From assembly GCA_021768705.1 (NCBI GenBank), contig JAETUG010000010.1:1-64000 (forward strand): a stretch of DNA of 64,000 bases, given 5' to 3'. Source of the stretch: Bacillota bacterium (GTDB lineage Bacteria; Bacillota; Clostridia; Lachnospirales; Anaerotignaceae). The notes beneath the pieces were generated by a model, which worked only from the letters and a program-made list of their open reading frames with translations, had not been told where the DNA came from and made no database searches. Positions 34,970 through 43,443 of the stretch are shown one piece after another (the stretch's first letter is position 1; every line of letters begins with the position of its first letter). The position numbers and the translations under genes were made by a program.

Positions 34970-36313
34970 ATGATTCAAATCAATCCCAGAGAAATTGTGG
35001 CGGAAGCCCTTATGGAGATCATGACGGAAGAAGCCTATAATAATATGACATTAAGAAGGCTGCTGCGCCAGAATGGTGCTATGCCCCGACAGGACAGAGC
35101 CTTTGTGACAGAGATCGTCAATGGTACCCTCCGCAACCTCATCTATATCGACCATGTGCTGAACACCTTTTCCAAAACGAAAACGGAAAAAATGAAACCA
35201 TGGCTGCGGGCGGTGCTGCGCTCTGCGGTATATCAGATGTATTTTATGGATGTGCCCGATTCCGCAGCTTGCAACGAAGCAGTGAAACTGGCAGGAGCAA
35301 GGGGCTATGGTTCTCTGAAAGGCTTCGTCAATGGTGTTTTGCGGACAGCAGCGAAAAAGAAAAATGAGATTCCCCTGCCGGAAAAAGGTACGGCGGAATA
35401 TCTTTCCGTGGTTTATTCCCACCCTCTGTGGCTGGTGCGGATGTGGATCGCCTATTATGGCTACGGGGAAACAGAAGCCATCTGCGCCTATGATAATCAG
35501 TCTCCTGATGTGACTATTCGTGTGAATACTCTGAAAACAAACAAGGCAGACTTGAAACAGATGCTGGAAGAGGTCGGTGTAGAGGTCAAGGACGGATACG
35601 TTTCCGAAAACGCACTGCATCTGACAAAAACTGCAGACCTGAGCCGACTGGAAGCCTTCCAGAAGGGCTTGTTTCATGTGCAGGATGAAAGCTCTCAACT
35701 GGCGGTAAAGATTTTAGACCCCCAGAAGGGCGAAAGCATTTTGGATATGTGCGCTGCCCCCGGTGGGAAGAGCTTTACCACGGCAGAGACGATGGAGAAC
35801 GAAGGGACATTGATTTCCTGCGATATTTACGAGCATAAGATCGAACTGATGGAAGAAGGGGCGGAACGCCTTGGCATCGGTATCATGGAATGCAGAGTAA
35901 AGGATGGGGCGGAAGCGGAAGAAGAACGGGAATTGTTCGACCGTGTACTGGTGGATGCACCTTGCTCCGGCTTGGGGCTGATGCGGAAGAAACCGGATAT
36001 CCGCCTGAAAAAAGACGGAAACGAAATTGACAGCCTGACAGGGATCCAGAGAAAAATTTTGGAAAATGCCGCAGGCTATGTGAAAAAGGGCGGCATACTG
36101 GTCTATAGCACCTGTACCTTGTGCCGAAAGGAAAACGAAAAGAATTTAGAATGGTTTTTGGAAAACCACCCCGATTTTATGGCTGAGGATATTACAGATT
36201 TTTTGCCGAAGGATTGGAAGGTGGAAACGGCGGAGCAGGGATATCTTACGCTCTTGCCCCATAAAACAAAAACAGATGGCTTTTTCATTTCTAGAATGAG
36301 AAGAAAGGATTAA
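34970..36313 (+). CDS. rsmB: 16S rRNA (cytosine-967-C5) methyltransferase RsmB
   Basis: This 447-residue enzyme methylates C967 of 16S rRNA. It has the NusB-like N-terminal RNA-binding domain (about 1-130), the SAM motif CAAPGGKS (about 258-265) and both catalytic cysteines in DAPCSGLG and STCTL. I start at 34970, with GGAAGGA about 10 bases upstream; ATG 34943 is possible but has no clear site. It heads the rsmB-rlmN-PP2C-kinase-rsgA-rpe-thiN run conserved in Firmicutes. Confidence 0.94.
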   Translation: MIQINPREIVAEALMEIMTEEAYNNMTLRRLLRQNGAMPRQDRAFVTEIVNGTLRNLIYIDHVLNTFSKTKTEKMKPWLRAVLRSAVYQMYFMDVPDSAACNEAVKLAGARGYGSLKGFVNGVLRTAAKKKNEIPLPEKGTAEYLSVVYSHPLWLVRMWIAYYGYGETEAICAYDNQSPDVTIRVNTLKTNKADLKQMLEEVGVEVKDGYVSENALHLTKTADLSRLEAFQKGLFHVQDESSQLAVKILDPQKGESILDMCAAPGGKSFTTAETMENEGTLISCDIYEHKIELMEEGAERLGIGIMECRVKDGAEAEEERELFDRVLVDAPCSGLGLMRKKPDIRLKKDGNEIDSLTGIQRKILENAAGYVKKGGILVYSTCTLCRKENEKNLEWFLENHPDFMAEDITDFLPKDWKVETAEQGYLTLLPHKTKTDGFFISRMRRKD

Positions 36314-36316
36314 GAT

Positions 36317-37366
36317 ATGGAGAGAATTGATATCAAATCCATGAATATAGAAGAACTGGAACAATTTTTAAAAGAATTGGGCGAGCCCAAATTCCGTGCG
36401 AAGCAGATTTTTGACTGGCTCCATGCCAAGCAGGTGAACAGCTTCGAGGAAATGACGAACCTTTCCAAGAGCCTGCGGGAAAAGCTGGATGAAAAAGCTG
36501 CCATCAACGGTGTAGAGATGGTGCGACGGCTGGTTTCCCAGATCGATGGAACGAGAAAATACCTCTTTGCCCTTTCGGATGGTGCTATTATCGAAAGTGT
36601 ATTGATGAAATATGAGCATGGCAATACGGTCTGCATTTCCACACAGGTGGGCTGCCGTATGGGTTGTAAATTCTGCGCTTCCACCCTGGACGGTGTGGAA
36701 CGGGGACTGACAGCAGGGGAAATGCTTTCCCAGATCTATGCGATCCAGAAGGATTGTGGGGAAAGAGTCCACGGCACAGTGCTGATGGGCAGCGGCGAGC
36801 CGCTGGATAACTATGATAACGTCGTGAAGTTCCTGCGTCTTATCAATGACCCCAAGGGGCAGAATATGGGACAGCGGCATATCACCCTTTCCACCTGTGG
36901 CCTGGTGGAAAAAATCTATGATCTGGCAGAGGAAGACCTTCAGATCACACTGGCAGTTTCACTCCATGCCCCCAATGACGGCATCCGTACCCAGACGATG
37001 CCCATTGCCAAGGTTTACAGTATGGAACGCTTGCTGAAAGCCTGCAGGGATTATGCGGAAAAAACAAAACGCCGCATCACCTTTGAATATGCCTTGATCC
37101 ATGGAGTAAATGATGGTGATGAGCATGCGTGGGAGCTGGTGAAAAAGCTGAGAGATCTGCTTTGCCATGTGAACCTGATCCCCGTGAACGATGTGAAGGA
37201 AAGAAACTATATCAAAAGCAGCAGCGACAGAGTGAAGCACTTTGCTTCCATTTTGAATGATAACGGCATTGAAACTACCGTCAGACGCAAGCTGGGCAGC
37301 GATATCGACGCAGCCTGCGGTCAGCTTCGACGGAGCCATATAAAGGAACAAAAGACGGAAGCTTGA
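36317..37366 (+). CDS. rlmN: Dual-specificity 23S rRNA (A2503)/tRNA (A37) methyltransferase RlmN
   Basis: This 349-residue radical-SAM enzyme makes 2-methyladenosine in 23S rRNA A2503 and in some tRNAs. The motif CRMGCKFC (CxxxCxxC, about 113-120) binds the 4Fe-4S cluster. The second mechanism cysteine lies near the end (DIDAACGQL). It starts 3 bases after the rsmB stop, so both rRNA modifiers are translated together. Confidence 0.96.
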   Translation: MERIDIKSMNIEELEQFLKELGEPKFRAKQIFDWLHAKQVNSFEEMTNLSKSLREKLDEKAAINGVEMVRRLVSQIDGTRKYLFALSDGAIIESVLMKYEHGNTVCISTQVGCRMGCKFCASTLDGVERGLTAGEMLSQIYAIQKDCGERVHGTVLMGSGEPLDNYDNVVKFLRLINDPKGQNMGQRHITLSTCGLVEKIYDLAEEDLQITLAVSLHAPNDGIRTQTMPIAKVYSMERLLKACRDYAEKTKRRITFEYALIHGVNDGDEHAWELVKKLRDLLCHVNLIPVNDVKERNYIKSSSDRVKHFASILNDNGIETTVRRKLGSDIDAACGQLRRSHIKEQKTEA

Positions 37367-37402
37367 ATTTTCGAAAACGTTTACCAAGGAGGTGGAGCAG
37401 CG

Positions 37403-38134
37403 TTGAAAGCAGTTGGGGTAAGCGATATTGGAAAATGTCGGAAGAACAACGAAGATGCATATTATATTTCGGCAGGGGATGACCCCGCAGAAAATTTATA
37501 TCTGGTAGCCGACGGAATGGGCGGCTGTAATGCCGGCGAAGTCGCCAGCAGCAGTGCCATCGAAGCATTCTTGGCCTATTTTTGGAAAGAAATGCAGCAT
37601 GCAGACAGCACAGATGTGCTGGATCTGATGACGGGGGCCATGGCGGCTGCCAATAAGGAAGTTTATGATAAATCCAATTCTGCAAGGGAATTTGCGGAAA
37701 TGGGGACGACCATCGTTGCGGCGGCAGTACGGGAAGATAAGGTGTATGTAGCCCATGTGGGAGACAGCAGAGCCTATCTTTTCCATAAAAAAGAAATGCT
37801 GCCCTTAACTACAGACCATTCTTATGTTATGGAATTGGTGAAGATGGGCAACATCACCAAGGAAGAAGCGGCGAGCCACCCCAAGCGGAATGTCATTACC
37901 CGTGCCGTTGGCATCAAAAACTCTGTGGAAGCAGATACGGCGATCCATTCTGTGAAAAAAGGCGATATCGTGATGCTTTGCACAGATGGTCTTTCCGGTA
38001 TGCTGAAGGATGAAGAAATGGCAAAGATTTTGAATAAGCGCACCACCTTGGATCGGAAAGCGGCGATCATGGTGGAAGAAGCCAATAAGCATGGCGGGCA
38101 TGATAATATTTCTCTGATTTTGGTTGAGATATAA
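37403..38134 (+). CDS. stp: PP2C-type Ser/Thr protein phosphatase (PrpC/Stp)
   Basis: This 243-residue metal-dependent phosphatase reverses phosphorylation by the kinase encoded next to it. Metal-site motifs are present: NEDAYY (near 15), VADGMGG (about 34-40), GDSRAY, and GGHDNIS near the end. It starts with TTG 37403, directed by AAGGAGGTGG 6 bases upstream. The kinase gene follows 18 bases later. Confidence 0.95.
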   Translation: MKAVGVSDIGKCRKNNEDAYYISAGDDPAENLYLVADGMGGCNAGEVASSSAIEAFLAYFWKEMQHADSTDVLDLMTGAMAAANKEVYDKSNSAREFAEMGTTIVAAAVREDKVYVAHVGDSRAYLFHKKEMLPLTTDHSYVMELVKMGNITKEEAASHPKRNVITRAVGIKNSVEADTAIHSVKKGDIVMLCTDGLSGMLKDEEMAKILNKRTTLDRKAAIMVEEANKHGGHDNISLILVEI

Positions 38135-38152
38135 GTAGGAGGTTAAAAACTA

Positions 38153-40492
38153 ATGTTATTGAATCCGGGTACTGTCCTCAGCGGCAGATACGAAATTTTA
38201 GAAAAGATCGGTTCCGGCGGCATGGCAGTTGTTTATAGAGGCAGAGACAGAAAACTGGATCGTTATGTGACGGTGAAGGTCCTGCGTGAGGAATTTATTG
38301 GTGATGAAGAATTCATCGAGCGGTTCCGCTCCGAAGCCTGTTCTGCGGCAAGATTGTCCCATCCCAATATCGTAAGAGCTTATGACGTGGGCGAAGATGG
38401 GGATATCAACTATATCGTAAATGAATATATCCATGGGGATACCCTGAAAAAGGCCATCAAGGAAAAAGCGCCTTTCGATTCTCGCTCTACCATCAATGTA
38501 GCGATCCAGATCGCTTCCGCATTGAGCCAGGCCCATAAAGCCCACATCGTACATAGAGATATCAAGCCCCAGAATATTCTGGTGGGGACAGACGGTGTGG
38601 TAAAAGTAACAGACTTTGGCATTGCCAGAGCGGCAACAGCATCCACCATGACGACCACAGCCAATGCGGCTGGCTCGGTTCATTATTTCTCACCCGAACA
38701 GGCCAGAGGCGGCTATGTGGATGAAAAGAGCGATATCTATTCCCTGGGGATCACGATGTTTGAAATGATTACAGGCGTGCTGCCTTTCCAGGGGAACAAT
38801 TCCGTCAGCATCGCATTGATGCATATCAATGATGAACTGCCGGATATCCGTCAGTATAATCCAAACTGTACCCTTTCTTTGGAAGGCATCATCAAAAAAG
38901 CGACCATGAAAAAGGCTGATGAACGCTATGCCAGCATCGATCTTCTGCTGGCAGACCTGATTCGTGCCAGAGCAGAACTCACCGGTGCGGCAAAAACAAC
39001 GGGGAAATCTGCGGAAAAGAAAGAGGATGCAGGCATGAAAGCGGCAGCAGTGGGCGCGGCGGCAGGGGCAGCCGGCGTACGCATGTCCAGAAGGGCAGAA
39101 GCGGCAGCCAGACTGATGGAAGCCCAGGAAAGGGCAGAGGCGGAAAAGGCGGCCCAGGCAGCAGTGGAGACACCTCAGGAAACAAAACCCGCTGACCCTA
39201 AGGAGCTGGAATATATCCGCCGCCATAAGGCAGAGCCTGTGGAAGAAATGCAGGAAGAAAAAGAGCCTATGGAGGAGGAAGGAGATGTCCATACCCCTCT
39301 GGTTGGCTTTGAAAAATACAGCAAGAAGCTGAAAATGAAGCAGATTTCCAAAGAGGATGACTACGAAAACGAATACGTGGAAACAGAGCCTGTAAAAACC
39401 AGCAGACGACCCCAACGAGTGCGCAGAAACCCCAGAACAGAAGACGATTACGATAATGAGCATGACAGAAAGGCAGAACGCAAGGTCATCATTGCGGCAG
39501 TCATCACAGCTCTGGTGCTGATCGGTGCTATTTCCGCGGTGGGCATCAAATTTATGGGCGGCGGTTTTGGCGGTTTTATTTCCAGTGAAAAGAATATTGA
39601 AACGCCCCTGTTCCTTGGCATGTCCTATGAAGAAGCTGCAAAGGAAGCCGAAAAAATGGGTATTATTTTGGTGGAAGATGGCGAAGATTACAGCAGCTTC
39701 TACGATAAAGGACAGATTATCTATCAGTCCGTCAACGAAGGCACCATGATTGGCGAAGGCACCAAAATCGGCGTCAAGATCAGTCTGGGGCTGACGGCGG
39801 AGGAAATGCCTGATGTAGAGGGCAAGAGCGAGAACGCAGCCAAGGAAGCCATCATTAGACTGGTGGGCGATGTGGTGCAGATAGAATATGAATATGACCC
39901 CGATGTGGAGGCAATGAAGGTCATCAAACAGGAGCCCGCCCCCGGTACAGAGATCACAGCGAAGAGCCGCATTGTGCTGACCATCAGCAAGGGCGATGAG
40001 GAAGGCGGCAACGTGGTCGTACCCAATGTAGTGAATGATTCTCTGGATAGTGCGAAGGCGTCTTTGCAAGCCGTTGGTCTGGTGGTTGGCAATGTATCCT
40101 ATGCAGCCAGCGACCGTGTGGCTGAGGGCAAGGTTATGACACAGACATTGTCTGCAAATTCCGAAGTACCCAGAGGTAGTGTTGTGAACCTAGTGGTTAG
40201 CACAGGGGCAGATACAACCAATAATACAGATACATCTACACCTTCTACAGGCAACGGCCAGAGCCAGGGTACAAAATACTTCACCATCAACGCACCCTCC
40301 GGCAGCAGCGGTTCTGTCTATGTGCGTGTGGTGAAAGAGGACGCAGATGGGGTATACCCTGTAGTGGACACTTACCGTGACGCTTCTGATTTCCCTTACA
40401 GTGTATCTGTAACAGGGAAGGGCAGCGGTACTGTGACCTGCTTTATCGACAATGTACAGCAGTGGTCTCAGAGTGTAAATTTTTCGGAGTAA
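38153..40492 (+). CDS. prkC: PASTA-domain Ser/Thr protein kinase (PrkC/Stk1)
   Basis: This 779-residue membrane kinase senses cell-wall fragments and controls growth, division or germination in Firmicutes. The N-terminal kinase is complete: GSGGMAVVYRG, catalytic Lys in TVKVL, HRDIKPQN, DFGIARA and SPEQARG. An Ala/Glu-rich linker (about 280-440), a membrane helix (about 445-468) and three PASTA repeats (about 482-548, 549-617, 618-685) follow. After a Thr/Ser-rich hinge comes a C-terminal strand-rich domain (about 705-779). It forms an operon with its phosphatase. Confidence 0.96.
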   Translation: MLLNPGTVLSGRYEILEKIGSGGMAVVYRGRDRKLDRYVTVKVLREEFIGDEEFIERFRSEACSAARLSHPNIVRAYDVGEDGDINYIVNEYIHGDTLKKAIKEKAPFDSRSTINVAIQIASALSQAHKAHIVHRDIKPQNILVGTDGVVKVTDFGIARAATASTMTTTANAAGSVHYFSPEQARGGYVDEKSDIYSLGITMFEMITGVLPFQGNNSVSIALMHINDELPDIRQYNPNCTLSLEGIIKKATMKKADERYASIDLLLADLIRARAELTGAAKTTGKSAEKKEDAGMKAAAVGAAAGAAGVRMSRRAEAAARLMEAQERAEAEKAAQAAVETPQETKPADPKELEYIRRHKAEPVEEMQEEKEPMEEEGDVHTPLVGFEKYSKKLKMKQISKEDDYENEYVETEPVKTSRRPQRVRRNPRTEDDYDNEHDRKAERKVIIAAVITALVLIGAISAVGIKFMGGGFGGFISSEKNIETPLFLGMSYEEAAKEAEKMGIILVEDGEDYSSFYDKGQIIYQSVNEGTMIGEGTKIGVKISLGLTAEEMPDVEGKSENAAKEAIIRLVGDVVQIEYEYDPDVEAMKVIKQEPAPGTEITAKSRIVLTISKGDEEGGNVVVPNVVNDSLDSAKASLQAVGLVVGNVSYAASDRVAEGKVMTQTLSANSEVPRGSVVNLVVSTGADTTNNTDTSTPSTGNGQSQGTKYFTINAPSGSSGSVYVRVVKEDADGVYPVVDTYRDASDFPYSVSVTGKGSGTVTCFIDNVQQWSQSVNFSE

Positions 40493-40501
40493 GGTGAAAG
40501 C

Positions 40502-41383
40502 ATGCAGGAAGGCGTAATTTTAAAAGGAATTGGCGGTTTTTATTATATCGATACGGAAACGGGCATTTATGAATGCAGGGCAAGGGGAATCTTCCGAAAG
40601 GAAGGTATCCGCCCTACTGTGGGGGATGCGGTACGCATTTCCGTCCTGGATGAGGAAAACAAAAAGGGCAGTCTGGATGAGATTTTGCCCAGAAGAAATG
40701 AATTGATCCGCCCTCGGGTATCCAATGTAGATCAGGCGGTGATCGTATTTGCGGCGAAAAGCCCTAATATGAATCTGGATCTGCTAGATCGTTTCCTGCT
40801 TCTTGCAGAGGAACAGGAACTGGATATTGTGATTGTGATCAATAAGATTGACAAGGATAAAAAAGAAAGGTATCTGGAAGCAGCGGAGCTGTACCGCAAA
40901 GCAGGCTATCCTGTCATCTGCACCAGCGCAGAAAAGGGCGTGGGCATTGAAGAACTGCGTCATGCGTTGGAGAACAAGATTTCCGTTTTTGCAGGTCCTT
41001 CCGGGGTCGGTAAAAGCAGCCTCATCAATGCGGCATTCCCTGGCTTGCAGTTGAACACAGGGGAGATCAGTGAAAAGATACAGCGGGGCAAGCATACCAC
41101 CCGCCATGCGGAGCTGATCCAGATCACAGAGAAAAGCTATATCGTGGACTCTCCCGGGTTTACCTCCCTGTTCCTGACCCATATCCCCTCGGAAAAACTG
41201 CAGTATCATTTCCGTGAATTTGAACCTTTTGTCCATAAATGCTACTACAATGGCTGTATCCATATCAATGAGCCTGACTGTGCCGTAAAAGCGGAGATCG
41301 GCAAAGCCATCTCCCAGATGAGATATGACAGATATGTGACCATATATAACGAACGTAAGGAAGAAGAAGAGAGGAGACACTAA
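40502..41383 (+). CDS. rsgA: Small ribosomal subunit biogenesis GTPase RsgA
   Basis: This 293-residue circularly permuted GTPase helps late 30S maturation. The order is an OB fold (about 1-65), then NKID before the P-loop GPSGVGKSS (about 166-174), then the zinc-binding tail with Cys-x-His type residues (HKCYYNG, CIHINEPDC). The permuted motif order is diagnostic. It follows the kinase by 10 bases. In some Firmicutes RsgA is a substrate of this kinase. Confidence 0.96.
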   Translation: MQEGVILKGIGGFYYIDTETGIYECRARGIFRKEGIRPTVGDAVRISVLDEENKKGSLDEILPRRNELIRPRVSNVDQAVIVFAAKSPNMNLDLLDRFLLLAEEQELDIVIVINKIDKDKKERYLEAAELYRKAGYPVICTSAEKGVGIEELRHALENKISVFAGPSGVGKSSLINAAFPGLQLNTGEISEKIQRGKHTTRHAELIQITEKSYIVDSPGFTSLFLTHIPSEKLQYHFREFEPFVHKCYYNGCIHINEPDCAVKAEIGKAISQMRYDRYVTIYNERKEEEERRH

Positions 41384-41385
41384 CC

Positions 41386-42051
41386 ATGAGTATCAAACTT
41401 TCCCCCTCTATGCTTTCCATTGATTTTGGCAAAGTAGAGGAACAGCTGAAACTGATTGAAGACGCAGGCACACCCTATATCCATTTGGATGTCATGGATG
41501 GCGTTTTCGTACCCAATATCTCTTTTGGGATTCCTGTGATCAAAAGTGTCAGAAAATACAGCAACATGGTTTTCGATGCCCACCTGATGATCGTGGATCC
41601 CGAAAAATATATCGAGGATTTCCATAAAGCAGGAGCAGATATCATCACCATCCATGTGGAAGCAGCAAAATATCCCATGGAAGTGATCCACCAGATCAAA
41701 GCAACAGGCTGCAAGGCAGGCATCACCTTGAACCCCAGAACACCTGTGGAAACGATTTTGCCTTATTTGAAAGAAGTGGATGTCATTATGGTTATGACAG
41801 TAGAGCCCGGTTTCGGCGGACAGAGATTCATGGATAGTCAGCTTTCTAAGATCAGACAGCTGGCAGAATGGAGAAAAGAAATGGGGCTGAACTACGATAT
41901 CGAAGTGGACGGCGGCATCACCATCGATAATGTACGGGAAGTATTGGATGCAGGCGCAAACGTGATCGTAGCAGGCTCCGCCGTATTTGGCAAAGAAGAT
42001 ATTGCTGCGGCAGCAAAGGGCTTTATGGATATTTTCAAGGAGTATGAGTAA
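41386..42051 (+). CDS. rpe: Ribulose-phosphate 3-epimerase
   Basis: This 221-residue TIM-barrel enzyme interconverts ribulose-5-phosphate and xylulose-5-phosphate in the pentose-phosphate pathway. Motifs include HLDVMDGVFVPN (metal His/Asp), MTVEPGFGGQ and EVDGGI. It starts 3 bases after rsgA, as is usual in this cluster. Confidence 0.97.
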   Translation: MSIKLSPSMLSIDFGKVEEQLKLIEDAGTPYIHLDVMDGVFVPNISFGIPVIKSVRKYSNMVFDAHLMIVDPEKYIEDFHKAGADIITIHVEAAKYPMEVIHQIKATGCKAGITLNPRTPVETILPYLKEVDVIMVMTVEPGFGGQRFMDSQLSKIRQLAEWRKEMGLNYDIEVDGGITIDNVREVLDAGANVIVAGSAVFGKEDIAAAAKGFMDIFKEYE

Positions 42052-42052
42052 A

Positions 42053-42691
42053 ATGAAAGTGATTATTTTTGCGGGAGCAAAAATCAGTGATTATCGCTTC
42101 TGTGAAAGCTATCTGCAGGGGGCGGATGCAGTTATCTGCTGCGATGCGGGTATGCGGCATGCGAAAGCATTGGGCATCGACCCTGACTATATCGTAGGGG
42201 ATTTCGATTCCACCAGCCTTGAGATTCTGGAATATTATAAGGCGAAAAACATCCCCATACGTCAGTTCCCCACTAGAAAAGATGAAACAGATATGGAGCT
42301 GGGTATCTTTCTGGCATTGGAATTGGGGGCAACCGATCTGGTGCTGTTCGGCGGCATTGGCGATCGCTTCGACCATACCCTTGCCAATGCCCATTACCTG
42401 CTCTCGCTGTTGAAAAAAGGCGTGAGAGCCAGACTGGTGGACGAGAAGAACTGTGTAGAAGTGATTGACCGCCACTTGACTGTGGAAGGAAGAGTGGGCG
42501 ATCTGGTTTCTACCCTTCCTCTTTCCATGGAAGTGAAGGGCATTACCCTGAAGGGCTTTTCTTACCCCCTGACGGATGCGACCCTGACCTTGGATGGCGA
42601 TTATATTGCGGTCAGCAATGTACTGGCAGAGGAAACAGCTACGATTGATATCAAAGAAGGATATCTTTTTGTGATCCGCTCAAAGGATTAA
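42053..42691 (+). CDS. thiN: Thiamine pyrophosphokinase
   Basis: This 212-residue enzyme pyrophosphorylates thiamine to TPP. The catalytic DFDST motif (about 47-51), DETDMELG and GGIGDRFDHT loop are present. I start at 42053 with AAGGAG 10 bases upstream; the ATG at 42044 would be too close to it. The gene begins 2 bases after the rpe stop and ends the operon. Confidence 0.93.
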   Translation: MKVIIFAGAKISDYRFCESYLQGADAVICCDAGMRHAKALGIDPDYIVGDFDSTSLEILEYYKAKNIPIRQFPTRKDETDMELGIFLALELGATDLVLFGGIGDRFDHTLANAHYLLSLLKKGVRARLVDEKNCVEVIDRHLTVEGRVGDLVSTLPLSMEVKGITLKGFSYPLTDATLTLDGDYIAVSNVLAEETATIDIKEGYLFVIRSKD

Positions 42692-42693
42692 AG

Positions 42694-42730
42694 AAAACCC
42701 CTTTCTATCGAAGGATAGAAGGGGTTTTGT
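42694..42730 (+). terminator. Terminator of the rsmB-thiN operon
   Basis: A 15-bp stem with one bulged T (AAAACCCC.../...GGGGTTTT) is followed by G and TT. Confidence 0.75.
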
Positions 42731-42797
42731 TATATGGATCGTTTTTGCTGCACATTTTTTGAATTGCTGAATAGGAATAAACAAAGGGGGTGTCGGA

Positions 42798-42968
42798 ATG
42801 CGGAGAAGATGCAATGGCGCGCCGATCAGATGGCTGGGCGGGGTAATATTGATCGCCATAGGTGTCGGGATGTTTCTGGCATGCCTGCTTCCGAAGTGTG
42901 TATTTTTGATCGGGGCATTGCTGATCGGGGTGGGGATCTGGCTCATCAGCCAGAACCGACGATGCTAA
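42798..42968 (+). CDS. Small two-helix membrane protein
   Basis: This 56-residue ORF has a good ribosome site (AAAGGGGGTG) before ATG 42798. It begins MRRRCN, has two hydrophobic helices (about 14-30 and 35-50) with CLLPKC between them, and ends QNRRC. The Arg/Cys-rich ends and short turn look designed, not random. I believe similar small proteins exist in Clostridia, but I know no function. It is bounded by terminators on both sides. Confidence 0.6.
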   Translation: MRRRCNGAPIRWLGGVILIAIGVGMFLACLLPKCVFLIGALLIGVGIWLISQNRRC

Positions 42969-42985
42969 ATATCCATAAAACGAAA

Positions 42986-43021
42986 AAAAGCCGTTCTTTT
43001 CATGGGAAAAGAATGGCTTTT
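42986..43021. terminator. Convergent terminator (42798 gene and rpmB)
   Basis: A 16-bp stem with one G-U pair and an ATGG loop has a run of T on the minus-strand side (the plus strand shows CGAAAAAAAG) and a shorter T tail on the plus side. Confidence 0.8.
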
Positions 43022-43036
43022 ATCATTCGTTTAGAA

Positions 43037-43240
43037 TTAGATTGCGCGTGTAATCTTGTTGGAACGCATGCATCTTGTGCAAACGTAAATAGATTTGATG
43101 TTACCGTTGTCTTCAACGATTTTCACTTTCTTTACGTTGGGTTTCCATTTTCTATTCGCACGTCTACTAACCTGGGAACGTTCAATGCTGATTCTATGAC
43201 CTGTCATCTGGCCTTTTTCACAAATTGCACATTTAGCCAT
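43037..43240 (-). CDS. rpmB: 50S ribosomal protein L28
   Basis: This 67-residue ribosomal protein is of the zinc-binding type: CAIC near the start and CTRC near the end form the C4 site. The middle contains SRRANRKWKPN. Start at 43240 follows AAGGAGGTG. It is a single gene convergent with the small membrane protein gene. The zinc form suggests possible zinc dependence, but no zinc-free paralogue is in this window. Confidence 0.96.
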   Translation of the reverse strand: MAKCAICEKGQMTGHRISIERSQVSRRANRKWKPNVKKVKIVEDNGNIKSIYVCTRCMRSNKITRAI

Positions 43241-43284
43241 TGTCTGCACCTCCTTAAACCTTGCCTATGTGACATAACAAAGAT

Positions 43285-43313
43285 ATTCTAGCAGAAAAGT
43301 CAATGATTTGCAA
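43285..43313 (-). promoter_or_regulatory. Promoter of rpmB
   Basis: On the minus strand TTGCAA (43313-43308), 17 bp and TAGAAT (43290-43285) lie 44 bases upstream of rpmB. Confidence 0.65.
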
Positions 43314-43388
43314 GAAAAATAAGCGAAAAATCTGATTTTTTTTCAAAGGGGAAAAAGTACGGATGATTGTAAGAAAATCGTAAGAAAT

Positions 43389-43417
43389 TTGAAAGAAAGC
43401 GGAAGAGCTTCTATGAT
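43389..43417 (+). promoter_or_regulatory. Promoter of the 43444 gene
   Basis: TTGAAA (43389-43394), 17 bp and TATGAT (43412-43417) leave a leader of about 20 nt. Confidence 0.65.
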
Positions 43418-43443
43418 AAAATTAAGCAAAGGAGGGAAATGGT

